Source: an uncultured Bacillus sp.
GTDB taxonomy: Bacteria > Bacillota > Bacilli > Bacillales > Cytobacillaceae
DNA: 6,421 nucleotides
Assembly (NCBI GenBank): GCA_937894355.1
Contig: CALCRD010000276.1
Location: 1-6,421 of the forward strand
Direction of reading: 5' to 3'
The position numbers were made by a program, and so were the translations under genes. Below, one piece after another: positions 1-5,927 of this stretch; positions within the stretch are counted from its first letter, which is position 1; each line of letters opens with the position of its first letter. The notes beneath the pieces are model-generated. The model was not told where the DNA came from. It was given only the letters and a program-made list of their open reading frames with translations, and searched no databases.

Positions 1-15
1 CTCTGTTAAACTAAG

Positions 16-83
16 CTGTTGATTTCCGTTCCAGGCACTTTGCTTTCCGCGGGCTCACCCGTGCCCTCCACTCCAATCAACAG
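16..83. repeat. Short imperfect palindromic repeat, REP/MITE-like
   Basis: The ends are a perfect 9-bp inverted repeat, CTGTTGATT at 16-24 and AATCAACAG at 75-83. Inside, GGCAC (34-38) can pair with GTGCC (61-65), and the centre is GC-rich (CCGCGGG) in an AT-rich setting. From memory, palindromes that open with CTGTTGATTTCCG and end with AATCAACAG occur in many copies between genes of Bacillaceae; this would be a short version. It lies about 60 bp past the pbuG stop, so its hairpin could end or protect the pbuG transcript. It has no U-run, and I see no standard terminator for pbuG inside the window. Half-matches to the ends nearby (TATCAACA near 94-101) suggest a degenerate flank. Copy number cannot be judged from one window. 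Confidence 0.65.
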
Positions 84-144
84 GTTGGTAAATATCAACA
101 ATGGTCTTTAACACAGCTTTATTTAAAAGTCTTTCTTTCAAAAA

Positions 145-1476
145 CTATTCAGTTAAGAAAATAAAATATAGCAGGAAGATTACAAAGAAAAAATACATGA
201 TTGGATGAATTTCTTTCGCTTTACCTTTCACAATCATCGTAATTGGGTAAAAAATAAATCCAACGGCAATTCCTGTTGCGATGCTGTATGAAAGTGGCAT
301 AGCAATCATCGTTAGAAAAGATGGAACAGCAATTTCAAAGCGATTCCATTCGATTTTTGTTAACGAAGAAACCATTAGTACTCCAACAATTACTAACGCA
401 GCTGAAGTAACAGGTGTAGTTACCACAGATAATAACGGGAAGAAAAATAATGAAAGTATAAATAGTCCAGCTGTTACTAATGCAGCGAAGCCTGTTCTTG
501 CTCCCGCTGCAACCCCTGCAGATGATTCAATATAAGAAGTAGTTGTTGAAGTTCCAAAAATCGATCCCATTAATGAGGCAATCGAATCTGCAAATAACGC
601 TCTACCTGCATTAGGAAGTTTATTCTCCTTCATTAAACCAGCCTGATTAGCTACCGCCACCAAAGTACCGGCATTATCAAAGAAGTCTACGAATAGGAAT
701 GTTAAAACAATTGCCAACATATGCGCTGTATAAAATGAACTATCACCAAAAGAAGAAAAGACAGCTCCGAAAGTCGGCTCAATACTTGGAATTGAAGAGA
801 TGATCTTAGTAGGAACTTCGATTAAATTAAAGATCATTCCAACTATGGCAGTAATAACCATCCCGTAAAATACACCGCCACTAATTCCTCTAGTCATTAA
901 GATAACCGTAATAACGATTCCAAAAATTGCTAGCAATGTATTTCCAGCAGTTAGATCGCCTAGACCGACGAGTGTAGCATCATTATTCACAATAATTCCG
1001 GCATTTTTCAGCCCAACAAAGGTAATAAACAAACCAATACCTGCTCCAACAGCATGCTTTAATTCAATTGGAATGGCATTTATTAATTTTTCACGAAGAC
1101 CTGTTAATGTTAATAGTAGGAAAAAGACACTCGAGATAAAAACCGCTCCCAAGGCATGTTGCCATGGAATTCCGCTACCTAATACAACGGTATAAGCAAA
1201 GAAAGCATTTAAGCCCATCCCTGGAGCAAGCGAAATTGGAAATTTACCAATTAACCCCATGATGATTGAACCTACAGCTGCTGCTAAAGCGGTAGCAACA
1301 AAGACTGCACCGTAATCCATTCTTAAGGCATCCGGAAACCCTTCTACATCAGCTAGTGTTAATGTTAGGGGATTTACAATTAAGATGTAAGCCATCGCCA
1401 AGAAGGTAGTTACACCACCAATTATTTCACGGCGATAATTCGTGCCAAGCTCCTCAAATTGAAAATACTTCTTCAT
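145..1476 (-). CDS. pbuG: Hypoxanthine/guanine permease, NCS2/AzgA family
   Basis: A 443-residue polytopic membrane protein that imports hypoxanthine and guanine for salvage, probably by proton symport as is known for the AzgA-like branch of the NCS2 family. The N-terminus (MKKYFQFEELGTNYRREIIGG) and overall length match B. subtilis PbuG (about 440 aa). Family motifs are visible: GMGLNAFF near residues 86-93, FVDFFDNAGT at 262-271 and GTSTTTSYIESSAG at 308-321. Hydrophobic segments run throughout and end in a very hydrophobic C-terminus. An in-frame ATG five codons upstream (1489-1491) overlaps the Shine-Dalgarno site; I chose the ATG at 1474-1476 because AGGAGG (1483-1488) sits 6 nt before it. 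The gene has its own promoter, a PurR-like operator and a guanine riboswitch, which fits a purine uptake gene repressed by guanine. Confidence 0.95.
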   Translation of the reverse strand: MKKYFQFEELGTNYRREIIGGVTTFLAMAYILIVNPLTLTLADVEGFPDALRMDYGAVFVATALAAAVGSIIMGLIGKFPISLAPGMGLNAFFAYTVVLGSGIPWQHALGAVFISSVFFLLLTLTGLREKLINAIPIELKHAVGAGIGLFITFVGLKNAGIIVNNDATLVGLGDLTAGNTLLAIFGIVITVILMTRGISGGVFYGMVITAIVGMIFNLIEVPTKIISSIPSIEPTFGAVFSSFGDSSFYTAHMLAIVLTFLFVDFFDNAGTLVAVANQAGLMKENKLPNAGRALFADSIASLMGSIFGTSTTTSYIESSAGVAAGARTGFAALVTAGLFILSLFFFPLLSVVTTPVTSAALVIVGVLMVSSLTKIEWNRFEIAVPSFLTMIAMPLSYSIATGIAVGFIFYPITMIVKGKAKEIHPIMYFFFVIFLLYFIFLTE

Positions 1477-1482
1477 GTTTTT

Positions 1483-1623
1483 CCTCCTCATGTTTCTTGT
1501 ATCTTTAAAATAGTATGCCCTAAAAACGACCGAAGAACTGACATGAGGAGGTAAATTAAAACAGCATTTTCAACATATACGTAAATTATATCAGTATACT
1601 AAATCCGTTTTATTCATTACCTC
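1483..1623 (-). promoter_or_regulatory. Expression platform of the pbuG riboswitch: Shine-Dalgarno sequestration
   Basis: The transcript carries ACAUGAGGAGG (1493 down to 1483), which includes the pbuG Shine-Dalgarno site, and its exact 11-nt complement CCUCCUCAUGU (1551 down to 1541). UUCUU/AAGAA can extend this hairpin inward across a small bulge. No U-run follows, so it should block translation, not stop transcription. A competing helix is visible: GAGGUAA (1617-1623) pairs with UUACCUC (1548-1554), and UAAAAC (1607-1612) with GUUUUA (1557-1562), across a small internal loop. It shares bases with both the P1 3' strand and the sequestering strand. Inference: guanine stabilises P1, frees the anti-Shine-Dalgarno strand and shuts off translation; without ligand the alternative helix keeps the site open. 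The base pairing is direct observation, while the switching is a model. Confidence 0.75.
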
Positions 1624-1690
1624 GTAGTCAAGCTATTTACGGCAGCTCGGTAGAGACTTTTGGGCCATATCCCCAAAGTTATACGATGTA
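1618..1690 (-). promoter_or_regulatory. Purine riboswitch aptamer, guanine class, in the pbuG leader
   Basis: All the hallmarks of the purine aptamer are present on the transcript. P1 pairs 1618-1626 with 1682-1690, with one A-G mismatch. P2 is UUUGGG/CCCAAA (1672-1677 with 1659-1664) and carries loop GAUAUGG. P3 is GAGCU/AGCUU (1644-1648 with 1630-1634) and carries loop GCCGUAAAU. The GG of L2 and CC of L3 needed for the loop-loop contact are there, as is the junction core CUCUACC. The discriminating pyrimidine in J3/1 is C (position 1627, in GACUACG), which specifies guanine or hypoxanthine and not adenine. B. subtilis pbuG is a known member of this regulon. The aptamer starts about 20 nt after the predicted transcription start. 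Confidence 0.95.
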
Positions 1691-1718
1691 GCATTGCTTC
1701 AATTTTTTACACTTCAAC

Positions 1719-1747
1719 ATTTTATCAAAATAGTATTTTTTGGTCAA
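1719..1747 (-). promoter_or_regulatory. Predicted SigA promoter of pbuG
   Basis: TTGACC (1742-1747) is the -35 and TAAAAT (1719-1724) the -10, separated by 17 bp. A TG one base before the -10 forms an extended -10. The start should fall near 1711-1713, giving a leader of about 236 nt that holds the whole riboswitch. The -35 begins only a few bases after the guaA terminator U-run and lies next to the PurBox-like sites. Confidence 0.75.
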
Positions 1748-1748
1748 T

Positions 1749-1785
1749 AAAAAAAACGAACAATTTTCATGTTCGTCTTTTTTTT
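1749..1785 (-). terminator. Rho-independent terminator of guaA, possibly bidirectional
   Basis: The transcript reads ACGAACA (1776 down to 1770), a 7-nt loop, then UGUUCGU (1762 down to 1756), a perfect 7-bp stem. Eight U residues finish it (1756-1749). The stem is preceded by eight A residues that can pair with the U-run, so the same hairpin has a U-run in either direction. It starts about 10 nt after the guaA stop codon. Two of its stem arms are also CGAAC cores of the PurBox-like cluster. Confidence 0.85.
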
Positions 1786-1795
1786 GTTCGTATTT
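1752..1795 (-). promoter_or_regulatory. Probable PurR operator (PurBox pair) of pbuG
   Basis: Three CGAAC cores occur in 34 bp: CGAAC on the plus strand at 1757-1761, and the same core on the minus strand at 1771-1775 and 1786-1790. Against the PurBox consensus as I remember it (AWWWCCGAACWWT), the first box (AAAAACGAACAAT, 1752-1764) matches 12 of 13 positions and the outer minus-strand box 11 of 13. The outer cores face each other with 24 nt between them, which is the core spacing I recall for the B. subtilis purE operator. The sites cover roughly -40 to -83 of the pbuG promoter, a normal position for PurR. PurR represses purine genes and is relieved by PRPP. B. subtilis pbuG is a PurR target, which supports the call. 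Confidence 0.6.
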
Positions 1796-3348
1796 TATTC
1801 CCACTCAATCGTTGCAGGTGGCTTGCTCGTAATATCATAGACTACCCGATTAATATGGGCAACTTCATTTACTATCCTTGTAGAAATTGTTTCTAAAACT
1901 TCCCATGGGATTCGTGCCCAGTCAGATGTCATCCCATCAATTGAAGTAACTGCGCGGATTCCAATTGTATAATCATAAGTCCGTGCATCTCCCATTACTC
2001 CAACACTACGGATATCAGGCAACACTGTGAAATACTGCCAAATATCCCGTTCTAATCCAGCGTTCTTAACTTCTTCACGAAGAATAGCATCTGATTCCCG
2101 AACAATCTCCAGTTTCTCTTCTGTGATCGCTCCAAGAATTCGGATTCCAAGTCCTGGACCTGGGAATGGTTGTCTCCAAACGATATCATCCGGAAGACCC
2201 AGCTCAGTTCCTACAGCACGAACCTCATCTTTGAATAACGCATTTAATGGTTCAATTAAGGTAAATTGCATATCTTCTGGCAATCCACCAACATTGTGAT
2301 GAGATTTGATTGTTTGTGCCGTAGCCGTACCACTTTCAATAATGTCTGTATATAATGTCCCTTGCGCTAAGAAGTCAATACCTTTTAATTTTGTTGCTTC
2401 ATCATCGAATACATAAATAAACTCGTTGCCGATAATTTTACGTTTTTTCTCTGGATCAGATACGCCCTCTAATTTTGCCATAAAGCGCTCTTTTGCATCC
2501 ACCTTAATAACGTTCATATTAAAGCCCTCAGAGAAGGTTTTCATAACACCCTCGGCTTCATCTTTACGTAACAGACCATGATCAACAAAAATACAAGTCA
2601 ATTGATCGCCAATTGCTTTATGAATTAACACGGCAACAACTGATGAGTCTACACCACCACTTAATGCGCATAGAACTTTTTTATCGCCAACCAATTCACG
2701 AATTTTAGCCATTTCAATATCAATGAAGTTTTCCATTGACCAATTATCGCCGCATTCACAAACTCCAAACACAAAGTTCTTAAGAACTTCAGTACCATAA
2801 ACAGAATGACGAACTTCTGGATGGAATTGAACAGCATACAATTTACGCTCTTCATCGCTCATAGACGAAATTGGGCAACCAGGACTTGTTGCATCTACTG
2901 TGAAACCTGCTGGTGCTTCCGTAACAAGGTCTCCGTGACTCATCCAAACAACTTGCTCATTTGGTAAATCAGTAAATAAACGTGTTTGATTTTCTACTTT
3001 AATTTCTGCTTTCCCGTATTCACGCTGTTTGGCTTGCTCTACTTTTCCGTCAAAATGGACTGTCATTAATTGCATTCCATAACAAATACCCAGAATTGGC
3101 AAACCTAATTCAAAAATTTGTTCATCACAGCGAAATGAATTTTCATCATAAACACTATTTGGGCCACCAGAAAAGATGATTCCCTTTGGATTCATCGCTT
3201 TGATTTCCTCAGCTGTGATGGTGTGTGGATGAAGCTCACTGTAAACACCGAATTCGCGAATACGACGAGTAATAAGCTGGTTATATTGGCTTCCGAAATC
3301 GAGTACTACGATTTTTTCTTGGTTTTGAAACTCCTGTTTTCCTGTCAC
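1795..3348 (-). CDS. guaA: GMP synthase, glutamine-hydrolysing
   Basis: A 517-residue cytoplasmic enzyme that converts XMP to GMP with ATP and glutamine, the last step of de novo GMP synthesis. The class I glutamine amidotransferase domain covers about residues 12-200, with nucleophile Cys89 in GICYGMQ and catalytic His176 and Glu178 in FHPEVRH. The ATP pyrophosphatase domain follows, with the P-loop LSGGVDSS at 229-236. The C-terminal dimerisation and XMP-binding domain carries QPFPGPGLGIR (393-403) and ends in the conserved KPPATIEWE. Length is close to B. subtilis GuaA (513 aa), with the difference at the N-terminus. The start is GTG (3346-3348), with AGAGG 9 nt upstream. A riboswitch with attenuator precedes the gene and a terminator follows directly, so it is probably transcribed alone from its own promoter, with some read-through possible from yebA. 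Confidence 0.98.
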   Translation of the reverse strand: MTGKQEFQNQEKIVVLDFGSQYNQLITRRIREFGVYSELHPHTITAEEIKAMNPKGIIFSGGPNSVYDENSFRCDEQIFELGLPILGICYGMQLMTVHFDGKVEQAKQREYGKAEIKVENQTRLFTDLPNEQVVWMSHGDLVTEAPAGFTVDATSPGCPISSMSDEERKLYAVQFHPEVRHSVYGTEVLKNFVFGVCECGDNWSMENFIDIEMAKIRELVGDKKVLCALSGGVDSSVVAVLIHKAIGDQLTCIFVDHGLLRKDEAEGVMKTFSEGFNMNVIKVDAKERFMAKLEGVSDPEKKRKIIGNEFIYVFDDEATKLKGIDFLAQGTLYTDIIESGTATAQTIKSHHNVGGLPEDMQFTLIEPLNALFKDEVRAVGTELGLPDDIVWRQPFPGPGLGIRILGAITEEKLEIVRESDAILREEVKNAGLERDIWQYFTVLPDIRSVGVMGDARTYDYTIGIRAVTSIDGMTSDWARIPWEVLETISTRIVNEVAHINRVVYDITSKPPATIEWE

Positions 3349-3357
3349 TCTAGGACA

Positions 3358-3362
3358 CCTCT
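3358..3362 (-). promoter_or_regulatory. Ribosome binding site of guaA, supporting the GTG start
   Basis: AAAGAGGUG in the leader contains AGAGG, 9 nt before the GTG at 3346-3348. No in-frame ATG follows until well inside the conserved amidotransferase fold, so the GTG start is the best choice. A hexamer CCUCUU farther upstream (3459-3464), inside the structured leader element, is complementary to AAGAGG of this site; whether they pair is unknown. Confidence 0.7.
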
Positions 3363-3422
3363 TTAAATAAAATGATCTTACAACTAATCTTCTCTAACCC
3401 TAATTATAAATGTGTAAGCCCC

Positions 3423-3518
3423 GTACCTAAAGGTGACAAGCATCAGACGTACCCTTGTAAGAGGGATTTTCCCTTCTAGAAGAGAATGTCTTGCCACTCG
3501 AGCCTTTAACTTAGGAAC
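3423..3518 (-). ncRNA. Unassigned structured RNA element in the guaA leader, between attenuator and start codon
   Basis: I do not recognise the family. The transcript folds into a long arm. GUUCCU (3513-3518) pairs with AGGUAC (3423-3428) with one U-U mismatch. AAAG (3504-3507) pairs with CUUU (3429-3432). GUGGCAAGACAU (3486-3497) pairs with AUGCUUGUCAC (3433-3443) through 11 pairs with one bulged A and one G-U. An apical hairpin AGGGA/UCCCU (3470-3474 with 3462-3466) has an AAA loop. A second possible helix (CUUACA/UGUAAG, 3413-3418 with 3377-3382) lies just downstream. There is no U-run, so it is not a terminator, and none of the ykkC/PRPP, TPP, ZTP or T-box signatures I know are present. 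It could be a second control element for guaA, or a degenerate palindromic repeat or transposon end that landed in the leader. Confidence 0.5.
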
Positions 3519-3527
3519 TAATACATT

Positions 3528-3575
3528 AAAAAAACTAGAACTCTCCCTCTTTTGTTCACAAAAGCAGAATTCTAG
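3528..3575 (-). terminator. Attenuator terminator of the guaA riboswitch
   Basis: CUAGAAUUCU (3575 down to 3566) pairs with AGAGUUCUAG (3544 down to 3535) over 10 bp with one G-U. Inside sits a second hairpin, CUUUUG-UGAA-CAAAAG, and seven U residues follow (3534-3528). An antiterminator competes with it. GGGCAGA pairs with UCUGCUU (3597-3603 with 3562-3568, including G-U pairs), and AGUAU (3586-3590) pairs with AUACU (3574-3578). The antiterminator takes bases from both the P1 3' strand and the 5' arm of the terminator. Inference: guanine binding locks P1, blocks the antiterminator and stops transcription before guaA. Confidence 0.9.
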
Positions 3576-3600
3576 TATAGGTGCAATACTTATCAATCTG

Positions 3601-3671
3601 CCCTCATAGTCAAATCATTTACGGTGATTTTGTAGAAACGTTCGAACCATATTTTCGAGTATATATGAAGG
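3601..3671 (-). promoter_or_regulatory. Purine riboswitch aptamer, guanine class, in the guaA leader
   Basis: P1 is a perfect 8-bp helix with one G-U (3601-3608 with 3664-3671). P2 is UCGAA/UUCGA (3654-3658 with 3642-3646), with the 7-nt loop AAUAUGG. P3 is AAAUC/GAUUU (3626-3630 with 3612-3616), with loop ACCGUAAAU. The loop GG and CC, the junction GUUUCUAC and J3/1 GACUAUG all match the purine aptamer. The discriminator is C (3609), so the ligand class is guanine/hypoxanthine. It is a separate aptamer from the one before pbuG; the two share the core but differ in stems and in what follows. To my memory B. subtilis guaA lacks such a riboswitch, while guaA in some other Firmicutes has one. 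Confidence 0.94.
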
Positions 3672-3693
3672 TTAAAATTATTGTTCATTGGTT

Positions 3694-3723
3694 ATTTTAT
3701 CAATACAATAAATTTCAGGTCAA
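3694..3723 (-). promoter_or_regulatory. Predicted SigA promoter of guaA
   Basis: TTGACC (3718-3723) and TAAAAT (3694-3699) are spaced by 18 bp, with TG one base before the -10. The hexamers and extended -10 are identical to those of the pbuG promoter. The yebA stop codon TGA (3720-3722) lies inside the -35 hexamer. The predicted start is near 3687, about 16 nt before the aptamer. No terminator separates yebA from this promoter. Confidence 0.65.
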
Positions 3724-5927
3724 GCAATTGTCATTTTTATTAATTTTTTCCACAAATCTCTCAGTTCCTTCCAGCTACCTTCCTGGAGAAATCCTTTATA
3801 CAAATACTCTTCGTATCGGGCGGTAAGCCTGCTCATTTCATTTTCAGGGAGATAGCGATCAACAGCTTTTGCATAATCACGTAATGTTTGACCAGCCTTC
3901 CGTTTTAAGCCCTGCCGCTCCAATTGCTTTAATAATTCCGTATAAGCCTCGGCAAAAAACTTGTCCTCAGTTCGACGATAAAATTTCCATATATAAAAAT
4001 TAGGAAGCCATTTAGCTTTGGTTTGATAGAGGATTATGCTTCCACTTGTAAAAATAACCAACGCTAGCAAAATAACTTTTACTCCATTGTTAAAGAAAGT
4101 CTTTATTCCGGTCCAAAGGTTTGCTAACCAAAACTCCTGCTTCTTTTTGACTGGTGCTTGTTCCTTTGCATCCGGTTGTGATTCTTCTTTAAGTTCAGGC
4201 TCTATTTGCTCCGTTTCCATATCAGGCTGCTCTTGCTTATAAGTATCATAATTAAATTGAACAAGAGAAGTGAAACTCTTAGTTGGCTCAAACGGCACCC
4301 AACCTACATTGGCAAAATAAACCTCTACCCACGAATGGGCATTATTATTGGTTATTTTAAAAGTCCGGTGATTGTCCGAACCGAAACCTTTATTCTCGCC
4401 TTCAGTATACCCTTTTACCCAGCGAGATGGAATCCCAAGTGTCCTTAACATCACAACCATCGACGTTGAATAATTATTACAATACCCACGTTTCGATTCG
4501 AATAAAAATTGCTCAACATAATCGTCATTTTTGCCTGGCACCAATGCATTTACTTTATCATAAATAAATTCCTCTGAATCAAAGTAATCTTCAATCGCTC
4601 GCACTTGTTCAAACATCGTTCTTTTATCGCTAGTGATTTCCTGAGCGAGACGACCCACCCTTGCTGGCAATGAGCTTGGTAATTGCGTGTACCGGGAATT
4701 GAAATCATCCTCATCAAGATTCGGGTCATTTTCCCCAATCCCAGCGGCCATCAATGCCGTCACACTAAATTTCGGTACATCATATTTGAGTGCATATTGA
4801 TTAACTGCAACTATATTCTCTCCAACTATCGGATAAATTTTTTCAGTAACTGGATTGAATCCAAAGTTTATATTGGGGTCGGTCACAATACCCTGAACTC
4901 CTATTGGGTAGGCAATATGTTCTGTGCCCTCTTCAAAGTGAACAATCGCTGTTTCGCTGATCCGTTCCACGCCTTTAGAAAAACTAGAAACAGGCGGCGG
5001 TTCCAGTTGGCTGAAGGGCTGCAGTGCCACTTCTTTTTCTGAAACAACCCAACCTTTCCCAGTATAAACATCCTTTGCTTCTACCTTCCAATAGTGGCGT
5101 GACTCCACTTCTGCTATAAACACGGTTTGATTATCTCCCAATAACGGCCCACCGAGCTGGGAGTCATCTAGTCCATAGCCAGCCTTGCGCGAATCTCCTC
5201 CACCACTTTCCTGGGAAAACGATTTTAGAAACGGAACTGGATCTGGCCAGATAGGATCTAATTTGGGAGCCGCGAAGCCAATGGCCACACTTAAGGCAAT
5301 GAATACAGTAAGTGCCACCATCCATTTTTGCGTAAGTGAACCCGCTTTCTTTAACCCTTCTTTTTCAATTAATCGGTAAAAGGTCAGAATCCCCATGATG
5401 GTAAAGCCCACCAACAGAATTCTTACAATTGCTCCATCACCTTGATAAGTAGTAAATGTATCAAGGATCGTTATGTAGACAACTGTCATAACAAAATAGA
5501 TAAATAGCTGTCGCCTGTATATCAACCAATACCGCAATAAATAAACCATAATCGAAAGTAAGCTAAAAAATAGCAAGCTCCGGAACATATTCGTTAAATC
5601 TTGGCCATTTCCCGCTAAAATCATTTGGATGTTCGCCAATAACTCCTTAACAAACGGCGGCACCCATGAAAAAAGAAATAATGGACCACTAAAATATAAG
5701 TTCTGCAACACGACCAAAATATAGAAACTATTAATTAACGTCCCTAACCATATTCGAACTCCTAAAAAGGACAACAACATTGCCAAGCATAAAAAACCTA
5801 AAAAAACGCCAATATTACCGGTATCCGTTAATTTATCTAACGGCCTTACCCATTCCCATAACAACACAAACCCAAAAACATACAGCAAAAATGTTGCTAA
5901 ATCTTTCTTTGCCTTGTAGGAGGTCAT
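3720..5927 (-). CDS. yebA: Membrane transglutaminase-like protein (YebA/TgpA type)
   Basis: A 735-residue membrane protein. The N-terminal third has about six or seven membrane segments (roughly 11-25, 38-57, 62-80, 115-132, 141-157, 165-183, 203-220), as in the TgpA N-terminal domain. An extracytoplasmic part follows, with a transglutaminase/protease-like core: Cys483 in RGYCNNYSTSM, His531 in NAHSWVEVYF and Glu547 in WVPFEPT, where many relatives have Asp. Residues about 561-597 are a charged, proline- and glutamate-rich linker. One more membrane segment (615-634) precedes a C-terminal helical DUF4129-like domain rich in basic and acidic residues. The start overlaps the upstream gene by ATGA, with GGAGG 10 nt before it, so the two are translationally coupled. 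Family members sit beside DUF58 and MoxR ATPase genes; the substrate is unknown and an envelope role is inference. Confidence 0.9.
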   Translation of the reverse strand: MTSYKAKKDLATFLLYVFGFVLLWEWVRPLDKLTDTGNIGVFLGFLCLAMLLSFLGVRIWLGTLINSFYILVVLQNLYFSGPLFLFSWVPPFVKELLANIQMILAGNGQDLTNMFRSLLFFSLLSIMVYLLRYWLIYRRQLFIYFVMTVVYITILDTFTTYQGDGAIVRILLVGFTIMGILTFYRLIEKEGLKKAGSLTQKWMVALTVFIALSVAIGFAAPKLDPIWPDPVPFLKSFSQESGGGDSRKAGYGLDDSQLGGPLLGDNQTVFIAEVESRHYWKVEAKDVYTGKGWVVSEKEVALQPFSQLEPPPVSSFSKGVERISETAIVHFEEGTEHIAYPIGVQGIVTDPNINFGFNPVTEKIYPIVGENIVAVNQYALKYDVPKFSVTALMAAGIGENDPNLDEDDFNSRYTQLPSSLPARVGRLAQEITSDKRTMFEQVRAIEDYFDSEEFIYDKVNALVPGKNDDYVEQFLFESKRGYCNNYSTSMVVMLRTLGIPSRWVKGYTEGENKGFGSDNHRTFKITNNNAHSWVEVYFANVGWVPFEPTKSFTSLVQFNYDTYKQEQPDMETEQIEPELKEESQPDAKEQAPVKKKQEFWLANLWTGIKTFFNNGVKVILLALVIFTSGSIILYQTKAKWLPNFYIWKFYRRTEDKFFAEAYTELLKQLERQGLKRKAGQTLRDYAKAVDRYLPENEMSRLTARYEEYLYKGFLQEGSWKELRDLWKKLIKMTIA

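Noticed and set aside
1477..1491. Upstream in-frame ATG giving five extra residues (MRRKN) to PbuG
   Set aside because: That ATG overlaps the Shine-Dalgarno site of the next ATG and the extra residues simply translate AGGAGG. The start at 1474-1476 has ideal spacing and matches the family N-terminus.
1494..1617. A rho-independent terminator in the pbuG leader, as in classic guanine riboswitches
   Set aside because: The only U-run of note (near 1521-1526) is not preceded by a convincing stem; the strongest helix involves the Shine-Dalgarno site and has no U-tail.
1618..1690. Adenine-specific version of the purine riboswitch
   Set aside because: The discriminating J3/1 base is C at both aptamers (1627 and 3609); adenine aptamers have U.
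3423..3518. A PRPP or ppGpp (ykkC-type) riboswitch in tandem with the guanine aptamer
   Set aside because: Such tandems are known and would make biological sense, but the conserved ykkC core sequences are not present here.
3423..3518. Remnant of a transposon guide RNA or insertion-sequence end
   Set aside because: There is no transposase or nuclease fragment nearby, no target-site duplication I can see, and no match I can name. It is kept only as an alternative for the unassigned element.
3384..3596. Possible 70-codon gene on the minus strand before guaA
   Set aside because: It runs through the riboswitch terminator and the structured leader, has no ribosome binding site and no recognisable protein features. 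The RNA structures explain the region better.
4683..5042. 119-codon plus-strand open frame inside yebA, and other plus-strand frames over pbuG, guaA and yebA
   Set aside because: All lie opposite well-supported genes, lack ribosome binding sites and family features, and arise as shadow frames of the coding strand.
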